Of a stretch of 64,000 nucleotides of DNA, positions 27,424-36,068 are shown piece by piece. Below the pieces are notes generated by a model that was given only the letters and a program-made list of their open reading frames with translations, ran no database searches and was not told the origin of the DNA. This DNA comes from Streptomyces harbinensis (GTDB lineage Bacteria; Actinomycetota; Actinomycetes; Streptomycetales; Streptomycetaceae). A program made the position numbers and the translations under genes. The stretch covers positions 219,316 through 283,315 of the forward strand of contig NZ_FPAB01000007.1 in assembly GCF_900116145.1 (NCBI RefSeq), read 5' to 3'. Position 1 is the stretch's first letter. Each line of letters begins with the position of its first letter.

Positions 27424-27999
27424 TCAGCCGTTGTACGTGCCCTGTGCCCGGTCCAGGCCCTCGGTGATCAGGGCTTCCACGGCGTCCGCCGCGCGGTCCA
27501 CGAAGTAGTCGAGTTCCTTGCGTTCGGCCGACGAGAAGTCCTTGAGCACGAACGCCGCCACGTCCATCCGGCCCGGGGGCCGGCCCACCCCGAAGCGGAC
27601 CCGGTAGTACTCCCGGCCCAGCGTCGCGGTCAGCGACTTCAGCCCGTTGTGGCCGTTGTCCCCGCCGCCGCGCTTGAGGCGCAGGACGCCGTAGCCGATG
27701 TCGAGTTCGTCGTGGATGGCGACGACCCGCTCGGCCGGGATCTTGTAGAAGGCGCTGAGCGCGCCGGTCGGGCCGCCGGACAGGTTCATGTACGTCATCG
27801 GCTTGGCCAGCACGACCCGGTGCCCGGCCAGCCGGCCCTCCGCCACCAGCGCGCGGGACTTGTGCGCCTTGAAGCGCGCGCCGATCCGGTCGGCCAGCAG
27901 ATCGGCCACCATGAAGCCCACGTTGTGGCGGTTGCCCGCGTAACCCGGACCGGGGTTGCCCAGGCCGGCGATCAGCCAGGGGGAGGTGCTTTCCGTCAT
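27424..27999 (-). CDS. pth: Peptidyl-tRNA hydrolase
   Basis: 191 residues, normal length. It recycles peptidyl-tRNA released from stalled ribosomes. The signature GLGNPGPGYAGNRHNVGF contains the catalytic His and substrate-binding Asn. The second conserved Asn is in TYMNLSGG and the catalytic Asp is in AIHDELDI. It lies 50 bp downstream of rplY in the same direction, the common rplY-pth arrangement. Confidence 0.96.
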   Translation of the reverse strand: MTESTSPWLIAGLGNPGPGYAGNRHNVGFMVADLLADRIGARFKAHKSRALVAEGRLAGHRVVLAKPMTYMNLSGGPTGALSAFYKIPAERVVAIHDELDIGYGVLRLKRGGGDNGHNGLKSLTATLGREYYRVRFGVGRPPGRMDVAAFVLKDFSSAERKELDYFVDRAADAVEALITEGLDRAQGTYNG

Positions 28000-28049
28000 G
28001 TCTGCATCCTTCCATTCCCGCCGTCACCGGCCCGGGCGCAGCCCGTGCG

Positions 28050-28640
28050 TCAGGCGGACGCCTCTTCGCCCTCGCCCGCGCCACCGGCGGCCGGCTCCTC
28101 GGCCTGCGGCTGCACGACCTGCACGACGATGTCGTCGCCGTCGATGGCCAGCGAGGTGCCCTTGGGCAGCGGCACGTCCTTGGCCAGCACCGAGTCACCG
28201 ATGGTCAGGCCCTGCACGGACACGGTCAGGGACTGCGGGATGTCGGTGGCCTCGGCCTCGACCGGCAGCGCGGACAGCACGTGCTCCAGCAGGCCGCCGC
28301 CCGGCGCCAGGTTGCCCTCGACGTTCAGCGGGACCTCGACGGAGACCTGCTCGCCGCGCTTGACGACCAGCAGGTCGAGGTGGACGAGGAAGCCCTTCAG
28401 CGGGTCGCGCTGGACGGCCTTGGGGATCACCAGTTCCTGGCGGCCCGCGATGTCCAGGGTGATCAGCACGTTGGAGTTCTTCAGCGCCAGCATGGTGGCG
28501 TGGCCCGGCAGGGTCACGTGGACCGGGTCGGTGCCGTGACCGTAGATGACGGCCGGGACCTTGTCGGCGCTGCGGATGCGGCGCGAGGCGCCCTTGCCGA
28601 ACTCCTCGCGGACCTCGGCCTCGATCTTCACATCGGCCAT
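28050..28640 (-). CDS. rplY: 50S ribosomal protein L25 (CTC/TL5 type)
   Basis: 196 residues, the long form with a 5S rRNA-binding N-terminal domain (about 1-92, from VKIEAEVREEFGKGASRRIR) and a C-terminal TL5 beta domain. A Glu/Ala-rich tail ends the protein. General-stress CTC proteins share this form. The ATG at 28640 has AGGGAG upstream; the frame is open further up but lacks family similarity. It sits between prs and pth, as in other actinobacteria. Confidence 0.95.
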   Translation of the reverse strand: MADVKIEAEVREEFGKGASRRIRSADKVPAVIYGHGTDPVHVTLPGHATMLALKNSNVLITLDIAGRQELVIPKAVQRDPLKGFLVHLDLLVVKRGEQVSVEVPLNVEGNLAPGGGLLEHVLSALPVEAEATDIPQSLTVSVQGLTIGDSVLAKDVPLPKGTSLAIDGDDIVVQVVQPQAEEPAAGGAGEGEEASA

Positions 28641-28812
28641 GGTGGTTCTCCCTCTGGCTCGGGTGGTGGACAAACACACAACTGTCACCCGGCCCGTGAT
28701 GGGACCTGCCGCGTGGAACACGAGCGCGTCGATTACGGACGACCCCGGGGGGCCTCCCTCGCCGAGCAACCCGGGCAGTGTACCCGGCGGGGGAGGCGCC
28801 GCAGGAATCGTG

Positions 28813-29790
28813 TTACGCGTTGCCCTCGAACAGGCTGGTCACCGAGCCGTCCTCGAAGACCTCGCGCACCGCGCGCGCGATGGTCGGCGCCATCGACAGC
28901 ACGGTGATCTTGTCCAGCTCCACCTCGCTCGGGGTGGGCAGCGAGTTGGTGAAGATGAACTCGGAGACCTTGGAGTTCTTCAGCCGGTCCGCCGCCGGAC
29001 CCGACAGCACCCCGTGGGTGGCCGCCACGATGACGTCCTCCGCGCCGTTGGCGAACAGCGCGTCCGCCGCCGCGCAGATGGTGCCGCCGGTGTCGATCAT
29101 GTCGTCGACCAGCACGCACACCCGGCCGTTCACGTCGCCGACGACCTCGTGCACCGTCACCTGGTTCGCCACGTCCGGGTCACGCCGCTTGTGGACGATC
29201 GCCAGCGGGGCGCCCAGCTTGTCCGCCCAGCGGTCCGCGACCCGCACCCGGCCGGCGTCCGGGGAGACCACCGTCAGCTTGGCGTGGTCCACCCGGCCCG
29301 CGATGTAGTCGGTGAGGACCGGCAGCGCGAAGAGGTGGTCGACCGGGCCGTCGAAGTAGCCCTGGACCTGGTCGGCGTGCAGATCCATGGTGATGATCCG
29401 GTGCGCGCCGGCCGTCTTCAGCAGATCCGCCATCAGCCGGGCCGAGATGGGCTCGCGGCCCCGGTGCTTCTTGTCCTGCCGGGCATAGCCGTAGAACGGA
29501 ATGATCACGGAGATACTGCGCGCGGAAGCCCGTTTGAGAGCGTCGATCATGATCAGCTGTTCCATGATCCAGGTATTGATCGGCGCCGTGTGGCTCTGGA
29601 TCAGAAAACAGTCGGCACCGCGCACCGACTCCTGAAAACGTACATAGATCTCGCCGTTCGCGAATTCCCGAGCCGTGGTCGGGACCAGCGCCACGCCCAA
29701 TTCGGCGGCGACCTCCTTCGCCAACTCGGGGTGGGCGCGCCCGGAGAAGAGCATCATCTTCTTCTCGCCGGTCGTCTTGATCCCGGTCAC
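28813..29790 (-). CDS. prs: Ribose-phosphate pyrophosphokinase (PRPP synthetase)
   Basis: 325 residues, class I. It makes PRPP from ribose 5-phosphate and ATP for nucleotide, histidine and tryptophan synthesis. The metal-binding signature DLHADQVQGYFD and the PRPP loop VLVDDMIDTGGTICAAA are intact, as is the flexible-loop motif KRRDPDVANQVTV. The start is GTG at 29790 with AAGGAGAC upstream, giving the streptomycete N-terminus VTGIKTTGEKK. It follows glmU by 133 bp in the same direction. Confidence 0.96.
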   Translation of the reverse strand: MTGIKTTGEKKMMLFSGRAHPELAKEVAAELGVALVPTTAREFANGEIYVRFQESVRGADCFLIQSHTAPINTWIMEQLIMIDALKRASARSISVIIPFYGYARQDKKHRGREPISARLMADLLKTAGAHRIITMDLHADQVQGYFDGPVDHLFALPVLTDYIAGRVDHAKLTVVSPDAGRVRVADRWADKLGAPLAIVHKRRDPDVANQVTVHEVVGDVNGRVCVLVDDMIDTGGTICAAADALFANGAEDVIVAATHGVLSGPAADRLKNSKVSEFIFTNSLPTPSEVELDKITVLSMAPTIARAVREVFEDGSVTSLFEGNA

Positions 29791-29923
29791 AGTGTGTCTC
29801 CTTGGAGTCCGCTTCTGCGCGTATCGGCCCGTTCGGGGCACCTCTACGGTACTTCCCGCCCATCGCGCCCCTTGGCGCGGTTCGCCCTGCGGACGGCGGC
29901 CGGTCCCGTACCCGACCTGCTGA

Positions 29924-31393
29924 TCAGAGCTCCGCCGGCTTGTCCACGTCCGCCAGGAGCGCCGCCTCGGCCGCCCGCGCGGCTGGCGAATCGGGCCGCC
30001 TGCGGGCCACCCAGCCCTCCACATTCCGCTGCTGGCCGCGCGCCACCGCCAGCGAACCCGGCGGTACGTCCTTGGTGATCACCGAACCCGCCGCCGTATA
30101 AGCACCGTCCCCGACCGTGACAGGCGCCACAAACATATTGTCCGAGCCGGTCTTGCAGTAAGAACCGATCGTGGTGTGATGCTTCGACTCCCCGTCGTAG
30201 TTCACGAACACACTCGCGGCACCGATGTTCGTGAAGTCACCGATCGTGGCGTCCCCGACATAGGAGAGATGCGGCACCTTCGTGCCCTCGCCCACCGTGG
30301 AGTTCTTCATCTCCACGAACGTGCCGGCCTTGGCGGAGCGGCCCAGCACCGTACCGGGGCGCAGGTAGGCGTACGGGCCCACGCTGGCGCCGTCGCCGAT
30401 CCGCGCGCTGTCCGCCACCGTGTTGTTCACCGTGGCGCCCTCGCCCACCGAGGTGTGCGCCAGCCGCGTGTTCGGGCCGATCTCGGCGCCGCCGCCGATG
30501 TGCGTGGTGCCCAGCAGTTGCGTCCCCGGGTGGATCACCGCGTCCGGCTCGAAGGTGACCGTCGCGTCGATGAACGTCGTGGCCGGGTCCACCACCGTCA
30601 CCCCGGCGAGCATCGCCCGCTCCAGCAGCCGGTCGTTCAGCAGCCGGCGGGCCGCCGCCAGCTGCACCCGGTTGTTGATCCCGGCGATCTCCGCGTGATC
30701 GGCCGCCCGCGCCGCGCCCGCCCGGTGCCCGGCCGCGCGCAGGATGCCCAGCACGTCGGTCAGGTACTCCTCGCCCTGGCTGTTGTCCGTGGACAGCTGC
30801 CCCAGCGCCTCGGCCAGCAGCCGCGCGTCGAACGCGAACACCCCCGAGTTGATCTCCCGGATCGCCCGCTGCTCCTCGGTCGCGTCCCGCTGCTCCACGA
30901 TCGCGGTCACCGCGCCGCCGGCCGCGCCGTCCTCGCGCACGATCCGGCCGTAGCCGGTGGGGTCGGGCACCTCGGCGGTCAGCACCGTGACCGCGTTGCC
31001 CTCCGCCGTGTGCACCCGGGTCAGCTCCGCCAGCGTGGCCGCCGTCAGCAGCGGGGTGTCCCCGCAGGTCACCAGCACCGTGCCGGACAGCTCACCGGCC
31101 CCGCCCAGCTCGGCCAGCGCCACCCGCACCGCGTGCCCGGTGCCGTTCTGCTCCTCCTGCACCGCCGTCAGCGCCGCCGGGGCGATCTCCGCCAGATGCG
31201 CGGCCACCCGCTCGCGGGCGTGGCCCACGACCACGACCAGCCGCTCCGGGTCCAGCTCACCGGCGGCGGCCACCACGTGGCCCACCAGCGACCGGCCGCA
31301 GATCTCGTGCAGCACCTTGGGGGTCGCGGATTTCATGCGGGTCCCCTCACCCGCTGCGAGAACGATGACGGCTGCCGGGCGAACGGAACTCAC
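29924..31393 (-). CDS. glmU: Bifunctional GlcNAc-1-phosphate uridylyltransferase / GlcN-1-P acetyltransferase
   Basis: 489 residues. It makes UDP-GlcNAc, the precursor of peptidoglycan. The N-terminal uridylyltransferase has LAAGEGTRMKSATPKVLHEI. The C-terminal acetyltransferase is a left-handed beta helix of hexapeptide repeats with YLRPGTVLGRSAKAGTFVEM and the active-site histidine in LSYVGDATIG and nearby. The C-terminal tail is longer than in E. coli, as is usual in actinobacteria. Start GTG at 31393 is followed directly by the nucleotide-binding strand. Confidence 0.96.
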   Translation of the reverse strand: MSSVRPAAVIVLAAGEGTRMKSATPKVLHEICGRSLVGHVVAAAGELDPERLVVVVGHARERVAAHLAEIAPAALTAVQEEQNGTGHAVRVALAELGGAGELSGTVLVTCGDTPLLTAATLAELTRVHTAEGNAVTVLTAEVPDPTGYGRIVREDGAAGGAVTAIVEQRDATEEQRAIREINSGVFAFDARLLAEALGQLSTDNSQGEEYLTDVLGILRAAGHRAGAARAADHAEIAGINNRVQLAAARRLLNDRLLERAMLAGVTVVDPATTFIDATVTFEPDAVIHPGTQLLGTTHIGGGAEIGPNTRLAHTSVGEGATVNNTVADSARIGDGASVGPYAYLRPGTVLGRSAKAGTFVEMKNSTVGEGTKVPHLSYVGDATIGDFTNIGAASVFVNYDGESKHHTTIGSYCKTGSDNMFVAPVTVGDGAYTAAGSVITKDVPPGSLAVARGQQRNVEGWVARRRPDSPAARAAEAALLADVDKPAEL

Positions 31394-31511
31394 GTGACTG
31401 TGCCCTTCGAAGGAGATGGCCGGTTCCCGCAGGATAACCGCAGGACCCCCGGCCGGGGGTCCCGCGGCGTGGGGCCGCCGGGGCAGCCGGCCGGAGCGGC
31501 CCGTCAGCCGG

Positions 31512-33911
31512 TCAGAGCAGCCCGTCCCACATCTGCTCCAGCAGCACCGACCACCAGTTCTCCGGGTCGGCGACCGCCTGCGGGTCGAGCGAGGCCAGCT
31601 GCGCCTGGAAGTCCGTCGTCCAGCGTCCGGCCTGCTCCGGGTTGAGCCCGTACCGCAGCCGCCACATCCGCCCCAGCAGCGCCAGACAGCGCACGAACTG
31701 CGGCAGCGAGGCGTTCACGAACTGCGGCGCCACCGGCGCCCCGCCCGGGCCCGCCTCCAGCGGCACGGCCACGATGTGCGCCGTGCCGTACTGCACACAC
31801 AGCTGCTTGCCGAAGTCGGTGCCCATCACCAGGTACGAGCCGGCGTCCGGCGCCGGCTGCACCCCGCGCTCCGCCGCCACCTCGGCCAGCGTCGGCACCA
31901 GCCGGCCCGGCTGCGCGTACGCCCAGAACAGCGGCGCGATCTCCAGCGGCAGCCCGGCCCAGAGCAGGGTGTGCGCCACGATCTCCGGCACGCCCTGCCG
32001 GGACACCGACTGCTGGTCGTAGCGGAAGACGGCCTGCGGGCCGTACGCCTCGGCCAGCTCCTGGCCGATCACGTCCAGGCCGACCGCCGGGGCCGGCTGC
32101 TGCTGCGGCAGCGGCGCCCGCACCGGCGCGGAGCGCGGCGGGCCGTCCGCGAACTGCTGGAGCTCGTCCTGGTGCTCCACCAGATGCCGCACCCCGGCCT
32201 GCCGGGTGGCGTGGTCGTGGCCGTACGAGGCGGTGTGCGTGATGCGCACCTGCGGCCAGTTGTCGCGGATCATGCGGGCGCAGTAGCCGCCGGGCAGCTC
32301 GCAGGACTGGAGCTCGGTGTGCAGTTCGAGAACCTGCTGCGGCGGCACGTTCATGGCGTGCAGCTCGTGCAGCAACTGCCACTCGGGGTGCGGCATGCCG
32401 GGCGCCGAGCGGCGGATCAGCTGCTGCTCGGAGCCGTCGGGCGCGCGGTAGCGCAGCACCGCCATGTAGCCGGAGCCGACGGTCGGCATGCCGGGCGGCG
32501 GATAGCCGTACCCCTGGGAGGGCGGCCCGTGCTGCGCGGGCGGCGGCGGGGTGCCCGGGCCGCCGGGAGCCTGGATGGCCGGGCCGGGCGGCGGGGGCGG
32601 TGGGGTGCCGTGCCCGGGGCCAGCCGGGGCCGGCGGCGGGAACGGTACGCCGCCGGTGTCCCCGGCGCCGGGTGCTGCGGGTGCGCCCGGGGTTCCCTGG
32701 GCTCCGGGGGTGCCCGGCGCGGGCGAGAGCATCGTCGCGGCGGCGTGCACATTGCCGCTGCCCACCCCGCCGATGCCGCCGATGCTGCCGGGCGGCGGCA
32801 CGGACGGGTTCGGCTCGGTGGGCCGGGAGGCCGCCGCCTTCAGCGCGGCGATCTCCTCCGGGGAGACCTGCTGGGTGGGGATGTAGGCGTCGCTGCCGCC
32901 GCCGGAGGTGCCGGGCGCCGGCGGCGCGCCGGGGGCGGGCGGCGGGGGGAGCGGCAGGCCGGGCGGGGCCGGCGGCGGGCCGCCCTGCGGCGCGGTGGGC
33001 GCCATGGCCGCCTTGGCGGTGTCGGCGGACGCCAGATCGGCGGCGCCGCCCGGGGTCCCGCCCGGCAGCGCGGGCGCCGGCGGCACCGGCGGCAGCCCCG
33101 GCGGCGGGGTGGCGGCCGGCGGCAGCGCGTCGTGCAGCTGCGTCTTGGGCAGCGCGCTGCCCTGCGGCATCACCGAGGTACGGGCCTCCGAGGCGGGCTG
33201 CGCGGGCGGCTCGGCGCCGCCCCCGGTCCCGCCGAGCCCGGCCGGGGGCTCGCGGTCCAGCACCACGGGGGGCGAGAAGACGGTGGCGGGCGGGGCCACG
33301 GACGGGATGTCCGTACCGCTGCCCGAGGTGTCGGTGGCGTCCCACACCGAGCCGCCGGAGGACGGCGGGCCGCCGGTGTCGGTCCCGGCCCACGGGTCCG
33401 GGTCCGGGGCGGCCTCGGGCTCGGCGGCGGCCACGGGCGCGGCCACCGGCTCCGGCGCGGGTTCGGGTTCCGGCGCGGCGGCCGACGCGGCGACGGGCTC
33501 CGGTACCGGCTCCGGCTCCGCCTCGGCCTCGGCCGCCGCCCGTGCCTCCGCCTTCGCCTCCGCCTCGGCGTTCGCCCGGTCGGCGGCCTCCTTGAGCCAG
33601 TCCGGCGGCGTCAGCAGGAACGACGTCGCCTCCACATCGATGCGCGGCGGCTCGGCGGCCGGCACCGGGGCGGACTGGCTGCCGCCGTACGCCTCCTCGT
33701 ACCGCCGTATCACCTCGCTCACCGGCAGCGCGGGCCACAGCGTCGACTCGCCGCTGTCCCGCGCGATCACCAGCTTGCCGCCGCAGTCCTCGGCCCAGGC
33801 GACGAAGCCCAGATCGAACTCGCGCACCCGCACCTCGCGGCTGCGCTCCCCGGTGGCGGAGCCGTTCACCCAGCGGTCGGCGCGCTCCTGCGCCTGTGCG
33901 AAGGTCACCAT
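31512..33911 (-). CDS. Imm35-(linker)-deaminase-like-SUKH-4 multidomain protein
   Basis: 799 residues. Residues 1-75 (MVTFAQAQERADRWVNG ... VIRRYEEAYG) look like an Imm35/YrhB immunity domain. Residues about 86-480 are a low-complexity Ala/Pro/Gly/Glu linker. Residues about 482-600 hold HTELQSCELPGGYC followed by HDHATRQAGVRHLVEHQ, a putative zinc-binding, deaminase-like module of uncertain class. Residues about 617-799 match SUKH-4 immunity proteins (LPLEIAPLFWAYAQPGRLVPTL, YLVMGTDFGKQLCVQYG). There is no signal peptide or membrane helix. It ends an operon with the WHH-SUKH gene, 7 bp upstream. Such proteins are linked to polymorphic-toxin defence, but their role here is unproven. Confidence 0.75.
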   Translation of the reverse strand: MVTFAQAQERADRWVNGSATGERSREVRVREFDLGFVAWAEDCGGKLVIARDSGESTLWPALPVSEVIRRYEEAYGGSQSAPVPAAEPPRIDVEATSFLLTPPDWLKEAADRANAEAEAKAEARAAAEAEAEPEPVPEPVAASAAAPEPEPAPEPVAAPVAAAEPEAAPDPDPWAGTDTGGPPSSGGSVWDATDTSGSGTDIPSVAPPATVFSPPVVLDREPPAGLGGTGGGAEPPAQPASEARTSVMPQGSALPKTQLHDALPPAATPPPGLPPVPPAPALPGGTPGGAADLASADTAKAAMAPTAPQGGPPPAPPGLPLPPPPAPGAPPAPGTSGGGSDAYIPTQQVSPEEIAALKAAASRPTEPNPSVPPPGSIGGIGGVGSGNVHAAATMLSPAPGTPGAQGTPGAPAAPGAGDTGGVPFPPPAPAGPGHGTPPPPPPGPAIQAPGGPGTPPPPAQHGPPSQGYGYPPPGMPTVGSGYMAVLRYRAPDGSEQQLIRRSAPGMPHPEWQLLHELHAMNVPPQQVLELHTELQSCELPGGYCARMIRDNWPQVRITHTASYGHDHATRQAGVRHLVEHQDELQQFADGPPRSAPVRAPLPQQQPAPAVGLDVIGQELAEAYGPQAVFRYDQQSVSRQGVPEIVAHTLLWAGLPLEIAPLFWAYAQPGRLVPTLAEVAAERGVQPAPDAGSYLVMGTDFGKQLCVQYGTAHIVAVPLEAGPGGAPVAPQFVNASLPQFVRCLALLGRMWRLRYGLNPEQAGRWTTDFQAQLASLDPQAVADPENWWSVLLEQMWDGLL

Positions 33912-33918
33912 CGCCGCC

Positions 33919-34893
33919 TCACCCCTCCACCGGGACGGCGCGGGCGAAGCCGCCGTCCACCATCAGATCGGCCACCGTCTCCAGCTCCGGCGGCGAGCCC
34001 GCCAGCCGCAGCAGGAAGTCGTCGAAATCGGTGCCGCACGGCAGCAGCAGGGTCTCCACCCGCTCCTGGACGGTCAGCCCGTCGCGGTCCCGGGCGTCGT
34101 CGTAGGCGCACAGCCACACCGAACCGGTGTCCTCGCCCTTGACCTTCACCGCGAGGATGCCGCCGTTGACGAACGCGACCCCGAGATAGTCCTTGGTCAG
34201 ATGATCACGCAGACATTTGTTGATGTAGACGAGATCGTTGACCGCCGCCTCCTCCCTCAGGGTGAAGAACGGCTGGTCGATCAGCAGCCCCAGCTCCGCG
34301 TCCAGCGCCAGCCCCACCGGGGCGCAGCCACCGGCCGCCTTGAGGAACGAGCGGTACGCGCCCGGCAGCGCGTACCCCAGCTTCTCCTCGGCCGCGCGCA
34401 GCCGGTCCTCCTCCACCGCCACCGAGTACGGGGCGGCGAAGTGGGCCGGCTTGGGGTCCTGGAGCGGACGGGTACCGCGCTTGTCCTGGTCCACGGCGGT
34501 GGTCGCGAGCCCCGCGTGATGCCGCAGCAGCGCCTTCACCTCGACCGGGACCAGCTCAAGGCGCCGGGTGCGGGCCACGTGGTGCCAGGTCCAGCCGTGC
34601 GGCGTGGCCACCGGCGGCAGATCGGCCCACAGCTCGTGCCCGGCGGCGTGCAGCGCGGCGTTCGCCGACACGTAGTCGGTCAGCCGCAGCTCGTCGATGC
34701 CGAAGCCCTCGGGCGGTTCGGCGATCTCGGCGGCGGCTCTGGCGAACGGGGAGAAATCCGGATACCCCTCCGCGTCCACCCGGACGCCCTGCGGATAGCG
34801 GGCCGCCCGTACCGGGTCCGGGAACTGCACCAGCTGTCCCGCATAGGCCCCGTTCGGTGGCGCGGCATGCTGCCCGAGCCGACCTGTCGTCAT
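33919..34893 (-). CDS. WHH/HNH nuclease-like domain fused to SMI1/KNR4 (SUKH) domain
   Basis: 324 residues. The N-terminal part contains ATPHGWTWHHVARTRRLELVP and then RHHAG. This is the WHH signature of the HNH/EndoVII nuclease superfamily used as toxins: W103-H104-H105 and H125-H126 are kept, though one usual histidine position is Lys120. Residues about 160-320 are a SUKH immunity fold (AEEKLGYALPGAYRSFLKAAGGC, FVNGGILAVKVKGEDTGSVWLCAYD). No secretion signal is seen. A toxin-type and an immunity-type domain in one chain suggest a self-restrained enzyme or a sensor derived from a toxin system. The start ATG at 34893 begins the conserved region. Confidence 0.75.
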   Translation of the reverse strand: MTTGRLGQHAAPPNGAYAGQLVQFPDPVRAARYPQGVRVDAEGYPDFSPFARAAAEIAEPPEGFGIDELRLTDYVSANAALHAAGHELWADLPPVATPHGWTWHHVARTRRLELVPVEVKALLRHHAGLATTAVDQDKRGTRPLQDPKPAHFAAPYSVAVEEDRLRAAEEKLGYALPGAYRSFLKAAGGCAPVGLALDAELGLLIDQPFFTLREEAAVNDLVYINKCLRDHLTKDYLGVAFVNGGILAVKVKGEDTGSVWLCAYDDARDRDGLTVQERVETLLLPCGTDFDDFLLRLAGSPPELETVADLMVDGGFARAVPVEG

Positions 34894-35057
34894 GGCGTTT
34901 GGCCCCCTGCTGCTCCTACACGCGGTCACGCTGTTCCGCACAGCCTACGAGGTCCATGTGTCATGGGCACCGCCCCCGGGCGCCTTAACCGGTCGTGACA
35001 ACGGCTTGTGGCAAGCTGATCGGCAGGGTGGGGAGAACCGGGGGAGAAAGCGCGAGG

Positions 35058-36038
35058 ATGCCGGTGACGCTGGATCTTGACAGCCAGGACGGCCCGGCGG
35101 ACGCCGGGCCCGCCGCCCCCGTACTCCGGCACCGGCGGGACGGCATCCTGCCCACCACCGCCGCCGCCCTCCTCCTGCCCGGCCACGCACACCCGCTCAA
35201 GGGCGCCGCCGTGCACCGCTCGGCCCCTGACGCGCCGCGCCTGCACCCGCAGGTGCGCCGGTTACTGGACGGACTCGGCCCCGCCGACCGCGAACGGCAC
35301 GCGGGCCGCTGCCCCGAGGCCGCGCTGATCTCCCGGTACCTGAACGAGGGCGGCGACGCCCGGCACCTGCGCGGCGCGGAGATCACCACCCGGCACATCA
35401 GGGAGGACGGCGACCCGCAGCACGGCAGGTACGCCCCGCACTGCCGCTCCTGCGCGGCGCTGCTGGGGCACTTCGGCGTGCAGAGCGTGAGCGGCGGCGA
35501 GCCGGACACCGGACTGACCGGCCCCACCCTGACCCTGCGGCTCCCGGACGGCGAACCACCGCAGGCGCCCGGCGATCTGGACCTGGACCAGGCCCTCGGC
35601 TACGCGGGCTGGCACCCCGGCCGCCGCATGACCGAACAGGCCGAACGCTGGGCCGACACCCTCAGCGGCCACCGCTCACCACAGGGCCACCCGCATGTGC
35701 TGTTCCCGGCGGCATTCGAGACCTGGGCGGAGTACGGCGGCCTGCGGCTGCACCCGATGGGACCGGGCCACTGGTACGCACCCGGCTCGGTGGTCATCGA
35801 CCCACTGCGCGGCCTGCACTGGGCCCGCACCCTCGGCGACCTGGGCCGCGCCCTGGACACCGACCTGTGCCCCCTGGGCGCGGAGGGCGGCGGCACCGCC
35901 CTGCTGGCGATGGACCGCGAGGCACGGATATACGCCCTGGACCACACCGGCGACTGGTACCTGGGCCCCGACCTGCGCACGGCCCTGATCACCCTCCTCA
36001 CCGGAGGCCGCCCGGTCCGGCTGCTCAGCCCCGAGTAG
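35058..36038 (+). CDS. YwqJ-like deaminase fused to SUKH-3 immunity domain
   Basis: 326 residues. The N-terminal domain carries zinc-deaminase motifs: Cys85-Pro-Glu87 in GRCPEAALIS and Cys129-x2-Cys132 in PHCRSCAALL, as in YwqJ-type toxin deaminases. The C-terminal domain (about 175-320) matches SUKH-3: YAGWHPGRRMTEQAERWADTL, FPAAFETWAEYGGLRL, and YALDHTGDWYLGP. It is divergent from the WHH-SUKH gene with a 164-bp spacer. No export signal is visible. ATG at 35058 is used; GGGGGAG lies about 12 nt upstream and is not ideal. An enzymatic activity on nucleic acid or nucleotides is plausible but unproven. Confidence 0.75.
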   Translation: MPVTLDLDSQDGPADAGPAAPVLRHRRDGILPTTAAALLLPGHAHPLKGAAVHRSAPDAPRLHPQVRRLLDGLGPADRERHAGRCPEAALISRYLNEGGDARHLRGAEITTRHIREDGDPQHGRYAPHCRSCAALLGHFGVQSVSGGEPDTGLTGPTLTLRLPDGEPPQAPGDLDLDQALGYAGWHPGRRMTEQAERWADTLSGHRSPQGHPHVLFPAAFETWAEYGGLRLHPMGPGHWYAPGSVVIDPLRGLHWARTLGDLGRALDTDLCPLGAEGGGTALLAMDREARIYALDHTGDWYLGPDLRTALITLLTGGRPVRLLSPE

Positions 36039-36068
36039 AGCGCGTGCCGCCCGGCGGTGGGCAAGGGC

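Noticed and set aside
27980..28000. A second copy of the palindromic mini-element at the start of pth
   Set aside because: Only GGGGGAGGTGC is shared, without the other arm, and it encodes the normal Pth N-terminus.
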